NCBI RefSeq assembly: GCF_009650995.1
Contig: NZ_WHVV01000007.1
Location: 100,953-164,952, forward strand
Direction: 5' to 3'
Source: Sporosarcina cascadiensis
GTDB lineage: Bacteria > Bacillota > Bacilli > Bacillales_A > Planococcaceae
DNA length: 64,000 nucleotides
Every line of letters begins with the position of its first letter. Within the stretch, counting starts at the first letter, position 1. The notes beneath the pieces were generated by a model, which made no database searches, had not been told where the DNA came from, and worked only from the letters and a program-made list of their open reading frames with translations. Positions 52,778 to 64,000 of the stretch are shown here, one piece after another. Both the position numbers and the translations under genes were made by a program.

Positions 52778-53929
52778 CTGACCAAGCAGTTTCTTTTCGA
52801 AATCTTTCAGTGACATACCCGAATGAACGCGTTGGCGGTTCAAATGAAACGGTGAGTCGCCCTGGAACACATTGCCTTCTGTAATGGTGAAGCCGCTTTT
52901 AATGCCGGCGACTTTACTGGCGCGCAGAGCTTCTGTATTACGAAGACCATATGGATAGGCAAGGGCCGATACTGAAGGTTGCCGCGGGACGATTTCATGA
53001 ATCGTCTGGCTGGCTTTTAACAGATCTTCGTAGATCAGCAGCCTGGGTGTGTATTCCAGCAGTGCCAGTCCCGTCATTGAATTAAAGCCATGTAAATCAT
53101 ATGTATGGCTCTGATAAGAAATGACGTCCTGTGTTGCCTGCATTTGTTGCTCAGTCAAGTAGCCTAGGCGGTTAATTCGGCTGGCAATCAAGAAGGCGGT
53201 TGCTTTTAATTTGTTTGCCTTAAGAATTGGATATGCTAAATCTGCTGTAGAGGAATACCCATCGTCAAATGTAATCAAAACGGATTTTTCAGGAAGCTTT
53301 ATTTTCTTTTGCAGCCAGAGTGTCAATTCTTCAGATGTAATGGTACGCCATCCGTTGACTTTTAAATAATTCATTTGCTCTTTAAACTTACTTACTTCCA
53401 GAATGGACAAATTATCTCCGTCTTTATTCTTCACGAGGTCGTGATACATGATAACAGGGAGTCCTTTTTGAACTTCGATATCTTTTCTATAGATGTAACC
53501 CGTTTTACCGCCGAAAATAACTGGATAAAAATCGCCTTTCAGCCTCTGAACAAAAACGGTTTGCTTTGACTGCAGGTGACCGAATTGAACTGCTTTTACG
53601 GAAGGTTTTGAATAGACCGGTACACTTTTTTTCGTCATAATGCGAACGGGATTTGCACTTTTCAGCTGTTCAGCGTCCTGAGATACTGGATGAGCGTGCT
53701 GTTTTGAGAACTTTACTTCCAGGTCACCGATTTTAGAATAGTAAAAACGCTCGTCAGATCCCATAACTGTGTGAACAGAGCCTTTCGAAAAAACAGCGAT
53801 TTTCTGGGTATCTTTAAAAACAGGGGAAGCGGCAGCGACTTTCACAACTTGACGGTCAGCAGCATGGGTGAGGGGGGCGGCAAATAAACAGCTGCAAAAA
53901 AATACAGCCAATACTAGTAACTTCTTCAT
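52775..53929 (-). CDS. Secreted polysaccharide deacetylase with SH3-like N-terminal region
   Basis: A signal peptide (to about residue 23, THAAD) precedes about 130 residues with an SH3b-like segment (VPVYSKPSVKAVQFGHLQSKQ, FGGKTGYIYRKDIEV). A NodB-type deacetylase domain follows, with motif 1 TFDDGY near residue 220 and motif 2 SHTYDLH near 275. The catalytic Asp and metal-binding Asp/His residues are present. The end HLNRQRVHSGMSLKDFEKKL fits the family. It likely modifies peptidoglycan or the secondary wall polymer. The gene is monocistronic. Confidence 0.87.
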   Translation of the reverse strand: MKKLLVLAVFFCSCLFAAPLTHAADRQVVKVAAASPVFKDTQKIAVFSKGSVHTVMGSDERFYYSKIGDLEVKFSKQHAHPVSQDAEQLKSANPVRIMTKKSVPVYSKPSVKAVQFGHLQSKQTVFVQRLKGDFYPVIFGGKTGYIYRKDIEVQKGLPVIMYHDLVKNKDGDNLSILEVSKFKEQMNYLKVNGWRTITSEELTLWLQKKIKLPEKSVLITFDDGYSSTADLAYPILKANKLKATAFLIASRINRLGYLTEQQMQATQDVISYQSHTYDLHGFNSMTGLALLEYTPRLLIYEDLLKASQTIHEIVPRQPSVSALAYPYGLRNTEALRASKVAGIKSGFTITEGNVFQGDSPFHLNRQRVHSGMSLKDFEKKLLGQ

Positions 53930-54079
53930 TCGATGTATGTCTCCTATTCTGTATGCACTTTTTTAATAGTAAGTTGTCGCAGGCGGGAAAGCAAGGTGAA
54001 TTATGAGGAAAGTCTTGCAGTTTTGTGAATGACAGAGATAAAAGAAGTTAATGATATAAGCAGAATAATTAACCTACTA

Positions 54080-54118
54080 AAAAGGACTGTTCTGCATGTG
54101 CACAGAACAGTCCTTTTC
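54080..54118. terminator. Terminator after sda
   Basis: AAAAGGACTGTTCTG (54080-54094) pairs with CAGAACAGTCCTTTT (54103-54117); either strand has a T-rich tail. The 150 bases to its left show no gene. Confidence 0.8.
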
Positions 54119-54141
54119 TACTGTGGAAGAGAGAGGGAGCG

Positions 54142-54273
54142 TCAGAGGCGGGACAACTTTAAGGAGCGCTTCTGTATCTCTCTTTCAAGCATGACAATGA
54201 ATTCATTGTTTAGTTTAAGTCTCCGGGCCTGTTGGTATGAATAAATCAGCAATTGATCCGATAATTGAAGCAT
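54142..54273 (-). CDS. sda: Sporulation checkpoint protein Sda
   Basis: The 43-residue protein MLQLSDQLLIYSYQQARRLK and following LNNEFIVMLEREIQKRSL match the two-helix hairpin of B. subtilis Sda, which blocks autophosphorylation of the sporulation kinase KinA/KinB. GGGGAGG lies about 10 bases before the ATG; a longer frame from 54372 lacks a site. Upstream there are several DnaA-box-like sequences, fitting the known control of sda by DnaA. The gene is good evidence for a spore former. Confidence 0.88.
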   Translation of the reverse strand: MLQLSDQLLIYSYQQARRLKLNNEFIVMLEREIQKRSLKLSRL

Positions 54274-54381
54274 AATAGAATCGCCTCCCCTTAAATGAAT
54301 AGAAGTCCTCCAAGCTGCATATACTCTCAAGATGTTAATTATGATATTACCAGAGGCATCGGGAAAGAACAACCGTTCGTT

Positions 54382-54468
54382 TTATCCACATGGCAGGTGG
54401 ATAAGTTGTTAGTATTATGTGAATAGAGAAGGTAAACACACTGATATTACAGGGTATTATGTGTATAG
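54382..54468 (-). promoter_or_regulatory. Cluster of DnaA-box-like sequences upstream of sda
   Basis: A perfect box TTATCCACA lies at 54382-54390, and an inverted GGTGGATAA at 54397-54405 (8 of 9). TGTGAATAG (54418-54426) and TGTGTATAG (54460-54468) each match 8 of 9 positions of TGTGNATAA. They lie 110-195 bases upstream of the sda start. Confidence 0.65.
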
Positions 54469-54537
54469 AGTTATAAACAAAAAAATAGTTGTCGAAAAGT
54501 GTCGAAGAGTTTTCTAAATAGTTTAATTTATATATAA

Positions 54538-55190
54538 GGCTCTTCACCAAAAAATGTGCTTGACAACCTGTCACATGGATGTTGACAGTGTGTGGATTTA
54601 ATATGTGCGGATTTCATTTCTCAACTTTTTATGGATTTTAATTGATGTGTGAGTTTGCAGTTTAAACCCGCTTCGGCGCTGGGGGATTGCCTTACGCTAT
54701 GAGCCTACTGGCGAAGAGCATGCCAGCAGTCTCACAGCCACGGCCTACCCCGCAGTTGCGCCTGCGCTAGTGTTGGAGAAAGTACAATGTACTGATTTTT
54801 TTGCAGAGTATGAATTAGCTTGTCTTGTTCCGCATCTCGAGTTTGTAAATGCATCGATCACAAGAATCTAAGCCTTTGCAGGATGATAAGTATTACATCA
54901 AAAATCATCCCCATTGTAATAGCCCCAAATAGTGTGCTCATACTGCCTGCTCACACAAAAAGTCTTGAAACACCAGCCAGTGTGCCTTCGTTCCAGGCAG
55001 CCTAAGAACGCCGACAGGTGATGACAACTTAGGGAGCGAAGCGAAAAAAGATTGTAGAATGAACTCTGTATTGCCTTAATTTCTGTAAAATACACAGAAA
55101 TTAAGGCAAAGCAAACTCTTCGCTGTTCGCTTGGCTCACCGCGGGCCCGCAAGACAAGCGTCCGCCTGGAACGGAAATCAACGGTACTAA
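54538..55190. repeat. Inverted relative of the 32.5-kb insertion element fused to an interspersed repeat
   Basis: The left end GGCTCTTCACCAAAAAATG corresponds to the right end of the element at 32466-33220, and similarity continues, in inverse orientation, to the hairpin at 55071-55109. Beyond it the sequence changes to GGCTCACCGCGGGCCC and CGGAAATCAACGG, the arm of a Bacillus-type interspersed repeat also seen at 62540-62755. The other inverted end and a target duplication are not present. No gene is found in 54538-55559. Confidence 0.7.
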
Positions 55191-55329
55191 GTAATTTGTA
55201 GAATGCTTATTTATTAATTCAACTTATATAGTTGAAGAAAGTAAACTATGAAATCCACTAAAAGAATAGAGTCTAAAAGAGAATGTCTTGGAAGTCTTAG
55301 AAAACATAAAAAAACTTTTGTTAATCTTG

Positions 55330-55359
55330 ATATGCAATATATCGCGATGTATTGCATAT
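55330..55359. promoter_or_regulatory. 30-base palindrome upstream of ilvD
   Basis: ATATGCAATA and TATTGCATAT form the outer arms and TCGCGA the centre; only one symmetric pair of 15 fails. It lies 60-90 bases before the minus-35 box, a position typical of an activator or a looping repressor. The binding protein is unknown; it does not resemble a CodY box. Confidence 0.5.
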
Positions 55360-55418
55360 GTAAGCGTATTCAGTGGTTTTTCATTAGTCACAATTGAGTA
55401 AAAACTTTAATAATACGG

Positions 55419-55447
55419 TTGACCTTTATCTTTATACAAGATATGAT
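55419..55447 (+). promoter_or_regulatory. Sigma-A promoter of ilvD
   Basis: TTGACC (55419-55424), a 17-base spacer and TATGAT (55442-55447) form a good housekeeping promoter, leaving a leader of about 105 bases. Confidence 0.65.
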
Positions 55448-55559
55448 AGCAACAATCTAGTTCATAGCCGTGTGGTTCTATACATTGGCTATTCAGAATA
55501 TTCAACTGAATGCAATTGATTGATAATTGGTTCGTTCGATTAGTTTAGGAGAGATTGCA

Positions 55560-57227
55560 ATGAGAAGTGACATGATTAAAAAAGGGATCGACCGGGCACC
55601 GCACCGCAGCTTACTTTATGCAGCCGGTGTTAAAACGAAAGATATGAACAAACCATTTATTGGTGTATGCAACTCATATATTGACATTATTCCAGGACAT
55701 ATGCATTTGAACAAATTTGCTGAAGTAGTCAAGGAAGCGATTTGGGAAGCGGGCGGTGTACCATTTGAATTCAACACGATCGGTGTGGATGATGGAATCG
55801 CAATGGGGCATATCGGTATGCGCTATTCACTGCCGAGCCGCGAACTGATAGCAGACTCAGCAGAAACGGTCATTAACGCACACTGGTTTGACGGTGTCTT
55901 CTATATACCGAACTGCGACAAGATCACACCGGGCATGCTGATGGCGGCAGTACGGACTAACGTACCTTCCGTATTCGTTTCAGGCGGACCGATGGAAGCT
56001 GGCGTATCAGCAACTGGAGAAGCTCTTTCACTAACATCTGTTTTTGAAGGGGTCGGAGCATATAAGAGCGGAAACATGACATTGGAAACGCTGAAGGACA
56101 TTGAAGAGAATGCTTGTCCGTCGTGCGGATCATGTTCAGGAATGTTCACAGCGAACTCCATGAACTCTCTGATGGAAATGCTCGGTATGGCATTGCCGGG
56201 AAATGCGACAATTCTTGCAACCTCTGACGAACGTCATAAGCTGATCAAGAAGGCAGCGAAGCATTTAATGGAATGTATTGAAAAAGATATTAAGCCAAGA
56301 GATATTATAACTAAAGAAACAATCGATGATGCATTCGCGCTGGACATGGCAATGGGCGGTTCCACTAATACAGTCCTCCATACACTGGCCATCGCACATG
56401 AAGCAGAGATTGACTACAATATTGAAGATGTAAATGAGGTAGCAAAACGAGTACCGTATCTGGCGAAGATCATGCCGGCATCAGATTATTCTATGCATGA
56501 CATTCATCTGGCCGGAGGTGTAAGCGCAATTGTCAATGAATTGTGTAAAATTGACGGGGCCATCCATAAAGACCGGATTACCATTACAGGGCAGACAATT
56601 GCGGAAGATGTAGCAGGACATGAAATCACGAATACAGATGTCATCCGGACGAAAGATGATCCGTACAGCCCAGTCGGCGGCCTGTCCATTTTATTTGGAA
56701 ATATTGCCCCTGAAGGCTCTGTTATTAAAGTCGGTGCTGTTGATCCTTCTATTAAAGAGTTCAAAGGCGAAGCGATTGTCTTTGAATCACAGGAAGAAGC
56801 ACAGGATAGAATTGATGATGGCACTGTGCAGGCAGGGCATGTAGTAGTCATCCGTTACGAAGGTCCAAAAGGCGGACCGGGAATGCCGGAAATGCTTGCT
56901 CCAACTTCCGCCATTATGGGCAGAGGGTTAGGAAAAGAAGTGGCACTCATTACAGACGGCCGTTTCTCCGGTGCATCCCGAGGAATTTCCATCGGACATA
57001 TTTCACCGGAAGCTGCAGACGGCGGGCCGATTGCTCTTGTCGAGAATGGTGATATCATCGAAATTAACTTGACGAACCGTACGATTGAACTGAATGTGCC
57101 TGACGAAGTTCTTGCAGAGCGCAGACATGCTTTGAAGCCATTTGAACCTAAAATCAAAAAAGGATATCTGGCAAGATATTCAAAACTTGTTACTTCAGCC
57201 AGTACAGGCGGAGTAATGAAGATATAA
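55560..57227 (+). CDS. ilvD: Dihydroxy-acid dehydratase
   Basis: The enzyme converts dihydroxy-isovalerate and dihydroxy-methylvalerate to the keto acids of valine and isoleucine. It carries the iron-sulfur ligands in [17 protein letters not shown] and [17 protein letters not shown], and the C-terminal signature [16 protein letters not shown]. Length is 555 residues, as usual. An upstream in-frame start at 55527 is less likely than ATG 55560, which follows TAGGAGAGA. It has its own promoter and is separated from ilvB by a T-box, so it may be transcribed both alone and through. Confidence 0.95.
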   Translation: MRSDMIKKGIDRAPHRSLLYAAGVKTKDMNKPFIGVCNSYIDIIPGHMHLNKFAEVVKEAIWEAGGVPFEFNTIGVDDGIAMGHIGMRYSLPSRELIADSAETVINAHWFDGVFYIPNCDKITPGMLMAAVRTNVPSVFVSGGPMEAGVSATGEALSLTSVFEGVGAYKSGNMTLETLKDIEENACPSCGSCSGMFTANSMNSLMEMLGMALPGNATILATSDERHKLIKKAAKHLMECIEKDIKPRDIITKETIDDAFALDMAMGGSTNTVLHTLAIAHEAEIDYNIEDVNEVAKRVPYLAKIMPASDYSMHDIHLAGGVSAIVNELCKIDGAIHKDRITITGQTIAEDVAGHEITNTDVIRTKDDPYSPVGGLSILFGNIAPEGSVIKVGAVDPSIKEFKGEAIVFESQEEAQDRIDDGTVQAGHVVVIRYEGPKGGPGMPEMLAPTSAIMGRGLGKEVALITDGRFSGASRGISIGHISPEAADGGPIALVENGDIIEINLTNRTIELNVPDEVLAERRHALKPFEPKIKKGYLARYSKLVTSASTGGVMKI

Positions 57228-57239
57228 GCTGAGAGTTTT

Positions 57240-57552
57240 AAGTTGAATAAAGATAAAACGTTGATGAGGTTAAAGCAGATAGAAAATTGTATTCACAGAG
57301 AGCCGGTAGCGCTGGAAGCCGGCAGTACAACTATTTGCGACATCCCCTCGGAGTGGACTGCTTAAAGGTTAGGCCGATTAGGCAGTCCCGGGCTCAAGAA
57401 TTTGGGCTCGTTAGCAATGAGAAAGCGGAGTTTAGGCTTGCTTTCTCATAAGGTGACGATTGTCACGAACTAGGGTGGTACCATGGAAGCTTTTTCATCC
57501 CTATGTGAAGAAAAGAGATTTCTTTGCGTGGGATGAAAAGGCTTTTTTTTAG
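57240..57552 (+). promoter_or_regulatory. T-box riboswitch of the ilvB-leu operon
   Basis: Stem I begins near 57240 and contains the AG-rich CACAGAGAGCCGG segment. The T-box sequence AGGGTGGTACCATGG is at 57472-57486, and the terminator follows as AGCTTTTTCATCC (57488-57500) with GGATGAAAAGGCT (57531-57543) and T8. Uncharged tRNA binding prevents the terminator. The specifier lies in ACATCCCCTCGGAG: ATC (57342-57344, isoleucine) and CTC (57347-57349, leucine) both fit by sequence. ATC has the usual five-base gap to GGAG, but leucine is known for Bacillus ilv-leu, so I leave it open. Confidence 0.9.
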
Positions 57553-57607
57553 GAGAAAACAACATTGATGAGTTTGAATATTTGAAAAATGCAAGGAGGA
57601 GTCCATT

Positions 57608-59356
57608 ATGAGTGCTGAAGTAAAAGAAAAACAAACAGCCGCCGCAGCGAAGCCAATGGAACTTAATAAGAAATCTTTAGACGGATCCGCCATCTTAATC
57701 CAGGCGCTGAAAGAACAAAATGTTGAAGTCATCTTTGGTTATCCGGGAGGCGCAGTGCTTCCGATCTATGACGCGCTTTACAACGATCCTATTCCTCACG
57801 TTCTGGCACGTCATGAACAAGGGGCAATCCACGCAGCAGAAGGATATGCACGTGTTTCAAGGAAAACAGGCGTTGTCATCGCGACGTCAGGTCCGGGAGC
57901 GACGAACTTAGTAACGGGTATCACAGATGCCATGATGGATTCATTGCCGCTGGTCGTAATCACCGGGCAGGTAGCGAGTACTGTAATCGGTACAGATGCT
58001 TTCCAGGAAGCAGACATCATCGGCATTACACAGCCGATTACGAAACATAATTACCAGGTGCAGAATGTAGCAGACCTTCCGCGGATCATCCGCGAAGCAT
58101 TCCATATTGCTTCTACAGGAAGACCGGGACCGGTTGTTGTCGATGTTCCGAAAAACGTTGCAACAGATCTGTTCGTACCAGTTGAAAAGGAAAATAAAGA
58201 AGTGAATTTACCTGGCTACCAGCCGACTAAAACGCCGAATTACCTGCAAATTCAAAAAGCTGCAAAAGCTATTTCTACAGCGAAAAAGCCGATGATCCTT
58301 GCAGGAGCCGGGGTGCTTCATGCAGGCGCAACAAATGAACTGAAAGAACTTGTGGAAAGACATCAGATTCCTATAGCGAACACATTGCTGGGTCTGGGTT
58401 CTATTCATGGAGATCATGAATTATTTGTCGGAATGGCTGGAATGCACGGACTGGCAACTGCCAACTACGGTTTGAATGAGTGTGATGTTTTGCTGAATGT
58501 CGGTGCCCGTTTTGATGACCGGCTGACAGGGAACTTGCAGTCATTCCTGCCGAACGCACGTGTGATTCACGTAGACATCGACCCGGCAGAAATCGGCAAG
58601 AACGTTGTAACTGAAATTCCGATCGTCTCGGATGCAAAAGAAGCATTGGCGGCATTGCTGAAAGCGGACTTCAAATCGCCTGATTCATCGGAATGGGTAC
58701 AATACTTACAGAATATGTCGAAAGAATATCCGCTGTGGTACAAAGAAGACGACAAGGATCTTCTTCCACAGCAGGCACTGGAAATTGTGCACCGCATAAC
58801 AAAAGGTGATGCGATTGTAACGACTGACGTGGGCCAGCATCAAATGTGGACGGCGCAGTATTACCGCTTGAATAATCCGGACAACTGGGTAACATCCGGC
58901 GGCCTTGGCACAATGGGCTTCGGTTTCCCGGCAGCTATCGGGGCGCAGATTGCGAAACCTGATGCGCGTGTAATCGCAGTTGTCGGGGATGCAGGTTTCC
59001 AGATGACGGCGCAGGAACTTTCATTGCTTCAGGAACTGCGGATTCCCGTTAAAGTTATCATTCTAAATAACGGTGCACTGGGCATGGTCCGTCAGTGGCA
59101 GCAAACATTCTATGAAGAACGCTATTCGCAGTCGCTGATGCCGGTTCAGCCGGACTTTATCAAATTGGCTGAAGCGTATGATCTGAAAGGATACCGGATC
59201 AATACGCTGGAAGAAGCAGAGAGAGTTTTTGAAGAAGCTTTATTATCAGATGAGCCGGTTCTAATTGACTGCCGGGTAAAACAGCTGGAAAACGTTTATC
59301 CGATGGTAGCGCCAGGTAAAGGCAGTGCAGAAATGATTGGAGTGAGTCCTAAATGA
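57608..59356 (+). CDS. ilvB: Acetolactate synthase large subunit
   Basis: The 582-residue enzyme is a thiamin-diphosphate-dependent acetohydroxyacid synthase. It has the catalytic Glu in [16 protein letters not shown], the FAD/quinone-binding fold in the middle, and the thiamin motif [15 protein letters not shown] to [12 protein letters not shown] at the C terminus. It makes acetolactate and acetohydroxybutyrate with the small subunit that overlaps its stop by 4 bases. AAGGAGGA precedes the ATG. It is controlled by the T-box just upstream. Confidence 0.96.
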   Translation: MSAEVKEKQTAAAAKPMELNKKSLDGSAILIQALKEQNVEVIFGYPGGAVLPIYDALYNDPIPHVLARHEQGAIHAAEGYARVSRKTGVVIATSGPGATNLVTGITDAMMDSLPLVVITGQVASTVIGTDAFQEADIIGITQPITKHNYQVQNVADLPRIIREAFHIASTGRPGPVVVDVPKNVATDLFVPVEKENKEVNLPGYQPTKTPNYLQIQKAAKAISTAKKPMILAGAGVLHAGATNELKELVERHQIPIANTLLGLGSIHGDHELFVGMAGMHGLATANYGLNECDVLLNVGARFDDRLTGNLQSFLPNARVIHVDIDPAEIGKNVVTEIPIVSDAKEALAALLKADFKSPDSSEWVQYLQNMSKEYPLWYKEDDKDLLPQQALEIVHRITKGDAIVTTDVGQHQMWTAQYYRLNNPDNWVTSGGLGTMGFGFPAAIGAQIAKPDARVIAVVGDAGFQMTAQELSLLQELRIPVKVIILNNGALGMVRQWQQTFYEERYSQSLMPVQPDFIKLAEAYDLKGYRINTLEEAERVFEEALLSDEPVLIDCRVKQLENVYPMVAPGKGSAEMIGVSPK

Positions 59357-59871
59357 AACGAATCATTACCGTAACAGTTATCAACCAAAGCGGAGTGCTG
59401 AACCGTGTAACAGGACTTCTCATGAAGCGTCAATTTAACATTGAAAGTATTACAGTGGGTCCTACTGAACAACCAAATAGATCAAAAATGACGTTCCAGG
59501 TTCATGTGGAAGATGAAAACAAAATCGAACAACTTGTAAAACAGCTGCAGAAGCAGATAGATGTTATTACAGTTAAAGATATAACGGATAAAGCAATTGT
59601 GCTGCGTGAGCTCGCCTTAGTCAAGGTGATCTCGCCGCCGCAGATCCGTGCTGAAATGAACAGTATTGTTGAACCTTTCCGGGCGACCATTGTCGATTCA
59701 GGAAAGAATGTAGTAACTTACCAGGTAACGGGTGACCCAGACAAAATCGAAGCTTTCATCGATTTGCTGAAACCATATGGCATCAAAGAGTTAACACGAA
59801 CCGGCGCGACGGCATTTGCCCGTGACATGCAAAAGGTTCAAGCACCACAGCTGTCGATTTTAAAACAATAA
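59353..59871 (+). CDS. ilvN: Acetolactate synthase small (regulatory) subunit
   Basis: The 172-residue protein has the N-terminal ACT domain ([35 protein letters not shown]) that binds valine for feedback control. Its C-terminal part ([26 protein letters not shown]) completes the IlvN/IlvH fold. ATGA overlap with ilvB points to equimolar translation. B. subtilis names this gene ilvH. Confidence 0.95.
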   Translation: MKRIITVTVINQSGVLNRVTGLLMKRQFNIESITVGPTEQPNRSKMTFQVHVEDENKIEQLVKQLQKQIDVITVKDITDKAIVLRELALVKVISPPQIRAEMNSIVEPFRATIVDSGKNVVTYQVTGDPDKIEAFIDLLKPYGIKELTRTGATAFARDMQKVQAPQLSILKQ

Positions 59872-59887
59872 TTCACACACACACTAG

Positions 59888-62462
<2,575 letters not shown>

Positions 62463-62539
62463 CTTAATTAACTGCATTTTTAGTGGACAGGAAATATAAA
62501 GTGAAGAGGATATTCTTTAGAAAATAGTAAGTAGGATCG

Positions 62540-62755
62540 AAGCGAAAGACGGTCGACTCCGGGAGGATCAGCCCGACAGGTGAGACAACTTTGGGGAGCG
62601 AAGCGAAAATAGCGTGTAGAAGGCACCCTGTATTGCCTAAATTTCTACAAAGGACGCAGAAATACGGCAAAGCGAACACTTCGCTGTTCGCTTGGCTCAC
62701 CGCGGGCCCTCCGGAAAGCGTACCGTCTGAAGCGCAGATCCCAAACTGCGTACTA
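62540..62755. repeat. Interspersed repeat between leuA and leuB
   Basis: Two arms, GACTCCGGGAGGATCAGCCC and CGCGGGCCCTCCGGAAAGCG with flanking GACGGTC and CCGTCTGAAGCG, enclose GGGGAGCGAAGCG and a hairpin TTGCCTAAATTTCT (from 62632) with AGAAATACGGCAA (to 62670). This is the Bacillus-type interspersed repeat, and its middle matches the other two family members in the window. No gene lies in 62463-62852. Confidence 0.7.
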
Positions 62756-62852
62756 AGTATGTCCGTAGTACAGGTTTAGGCAGGGAACATTTTAAATAGA
62801 GGATAGAGTATTCGATCGAGTGATACGAGATTGATCAAGGAGGAGAAGTTCT

Positions 62853-63953
62853 ATGGAAAAGAAAATAGCAGTATTGCCGGGCGACGGCATAGGACCAGAG
62901 GTAATGGCAGAGGCTGTTCGAGTGCTGGAAGTGATCGGCAGACGCTTCAACCATACATTCCATACTGAGTATGGACTAATTGGCGGAGCGGCAATTGATG
63001 ACAAAAATGATCCGCTTCCAAAAGAAACAATTGAATTATGTGAATCAAGTGACGCCATTCTCCTCGGAGCTGTAGGTGGGCCGAAGTGGGATCAGAATCC
63101 GTCTGAATTACGGCCGGAAAAAGGGTTGCTCGCAATTCGCAAACACTTTGATCTATTCGCGAACCTCCGCCCCGTTGCAGCTGTTCCTTCTTTAATCCAT
63201 GCTTCTCCTCTAAAAGAAGACATTGTAAAAGAAGTCGATATGCTGATTGTGCGTGAATTAACCGGAGGACTTTATTTCGGTAAACCAAGCAGGCATACAG
63301 ATCAATCTGCAGTAGACACACTGGTATACACACGTGAGGAAATCGAACGTATTGTCGACAAAGGTTTCGAACTGGCCAGGTTGCGTAAAGGCAAAGTAAC
63401 CTCTGTGGACAAAGCGAATGTACTCGAGTCAAGTAAACTGTGGAGAAAAATTGTAGAAGAAAAGAAAGCTGATTACCCGGATGTTGAGGTGGAGCATCAG
63501 TTAGTGGATTCCTGTGCCATGAAGCTCATTACGAATCCGGCTGCATTTGACGTCATCCTAACGGAGAATATGTTTGGTGACATTTTAAGTGATGAAGCTT
63601 CCGTAATTACAGGATCACTCGGCTTATTGCCTTCCGCAAGTGTCCGCTCCGACGGATTAGGCCTATACGAACCGGTACACGGTTCAGCACCGGACGTGGC
63701 AGGCCAGGGCGTAGCCAATCCGGCAGCGGCAATTCTTTCAGTGGCGATGATGCTGAAGTATTCATTCGGACTGGAAACAGAAGCAGCAGCAGTAGAAAAA
63801 GCAGTAAATACCGTGTTTGAAGAAGGACACTTCACTGCAGACTTAGCCGGCAAAGACCAGCGCTCATTATCCACAAAAGAATGGACAGATAAAATCGTAG
63901 ACGAACTGGACCTTCAGTTTGTGTCTAACAGTATTATGTATTCTTATATTTAA
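62853..63953 (+). CDS. leuB: 3-Isopropylmalate dehydrogenase
   Basis: The protein starts KKIAVLPGDGIGPEVMAEA and carries the substrate and metal residues in RELTGGLYFGKP, VDKANVLESSKLWR and the NMFGDILSDEASVITGSLGLLPSASV signature; NAD binding is shown by GSAPDVAGQGVANP. At 366 residues it has family length; the last dozen residues (SNSIMYSYI) are unusual. AAGGAGGAG lies before the ATG. It is the next step after leuA; leuC and leuD would lie beyond the window. The upstream repeat may affect cotranscription. Confidence 0.94.
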   Translation: MEKKIAVLPGDGIGPEVMAEAVRVLEVIGRRFNHTFHTEYGLIGGAAIDDKNDPLPKETIELCESSDAILLGAVGGPKWDQNPSELRPEKGLLAIRKHFDLFANLRPVAAVPSLIHASPLKEDIVKEVDMLIVRELTGGLYFGKPSRHTDQSAVDTLVYTREEIERIVDKGFELARLRKGKVTSVDKANVLESSKLWRKIVEEKKADYPDVEVEHQLVDSCAMKLITNPAAFDVILTENMFGDILSDEASVITGSLGLLPSASVRSDGLGLYEPVHGSAPDVAGQGVANPAAAILSVAMMLKYSFGLETEAAAVEKAVNTVFEEGHFTADLAGKDQRSLSTKEWTDKIVDELDLQFVSNSIMYSYI

Positions 63954-63959
63954 TAACCA

Positions 63960-64000
63960 AAAGCGGAGACGGCCGTTTAGCTCCGACAGGCGTTGGAAGG
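63960..64000. repeat. Start of an interspersed repeat at the right edge (partial)
   Basis: AAGCGGAGACGGCCGTTTAG followed by CTCCGACAGGCGTTGGAAGG is GC-rich, noncoding and resembles the beginning of repeats common between genes of this group. Only its first 40 bases are visible. Confidence 0.35.

Noticed and set aside
54029..54244. Plus-strand frame across sda and its terminator
   Set aside because: It reads through a perfect terminator stem and is antisense to the well-recognised sda gene.
55200..55329. CodY box before ilvD
   Set aside because: No good match to AATTTTCWGAAAATT was found by eye in the AT-rich sequence.

Overview
The window looks like chromosomal DNA of a low-to-moderate GC, spore-forming member of the Firmicutes. 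The family Planococcaceae, and Sporosarcina in particular, fits best. This placement is inferred from gene content only: an SLH-type S-layer gene plus other SLH proteins, a Sda sporulation-checkpoint gene, a Bacillus-style Ku/LigD pair, DctSR/TRAP genes, an ilv-leu operon behind a T-box, and WalR-box and sigma-B-like sites. I saw no rRNA, tRNA, CRISPR array, phage gene or intact transposase.

Layout. Positions 1-8.8 kb hold a catabolic cluster: a GntR/FCD regulator cut by the left edge, an HpaB-family flavin monooxygenase, a stand-alone FMN adenylyltransferase, a Rid-family protein, a DUF1028 protein, a DUF3311 plus sodium:solute symporter pair, an M20 carbamoylase-type hydrolase and an aspartase. 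Together they suggest uptake and oxidation of a nitrogenous compound that ends in an N-acyl or N-carbamoyl amino acid, possibly aspartate, and then fumarate plus ammonia. The substrate cannot be read from the sequence. At 9-12.1 kb a MarR regulator with a near-perfect palindromic operator sits in front of an MMPL exporter. At 12.1-14.9 kb ku and ligD are divergent. At 15-16.3 kb there is a DAO-type oxidoreductase.

At 16.5-23 kb DctS/DctR two-component genes precede two tandem TRAP binding lipoproteins and DctQ/DctM. At 23-31.6 kb are a DUF488 protein, a secreted M14 peptidase flanked by direct repeats of about 400 bp, a YdaT-like protein, an amidase with a small AtzG-like partner, MgtE and a general-stress protein. 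At 31.7-48.3 kb the cell-surface genes dominate: a LysM-3D protein and an NlpC/P60 protein, both with WalR boxes, a TPR-GGDEF protein, a VanZ-like protein, a probable S-layer protein, a three-gene operon of secreted/SLH/SLH-vWA proteins, and a lipoprotein. At 48.4-54.3 kb are an HDAC-family deacetylase with an NCS1 permease, a divergent TetR gene, an SMR efflux pair carrying the same operator motif, a polysaccharide deacetylase and sda with DnaA boxes. At 55.3-64 kb is branched-chain amino acid synthesis: ilvD, a T-box leader, ilvB-ilvN-ilvC-leuA and leuB.

Two related noncoding elements (32.47-33.22 kb and, inverted, 54.54-55.19 kb) and a third partial relative between leuA and leuB form a dispersed repeat family. 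The first copy is bounded by imperfect inverted repeats and an exact 8-bp duplication, so it is a recently recognisable non-autonomous insertion. The most interesting items are the left-edge catabolic cluster, this element family, the three-gene SLH/vWA operon, and several shared regulatory motifs (TetR, WalR, sigma-B, DnaA) that group genes into small regulons.
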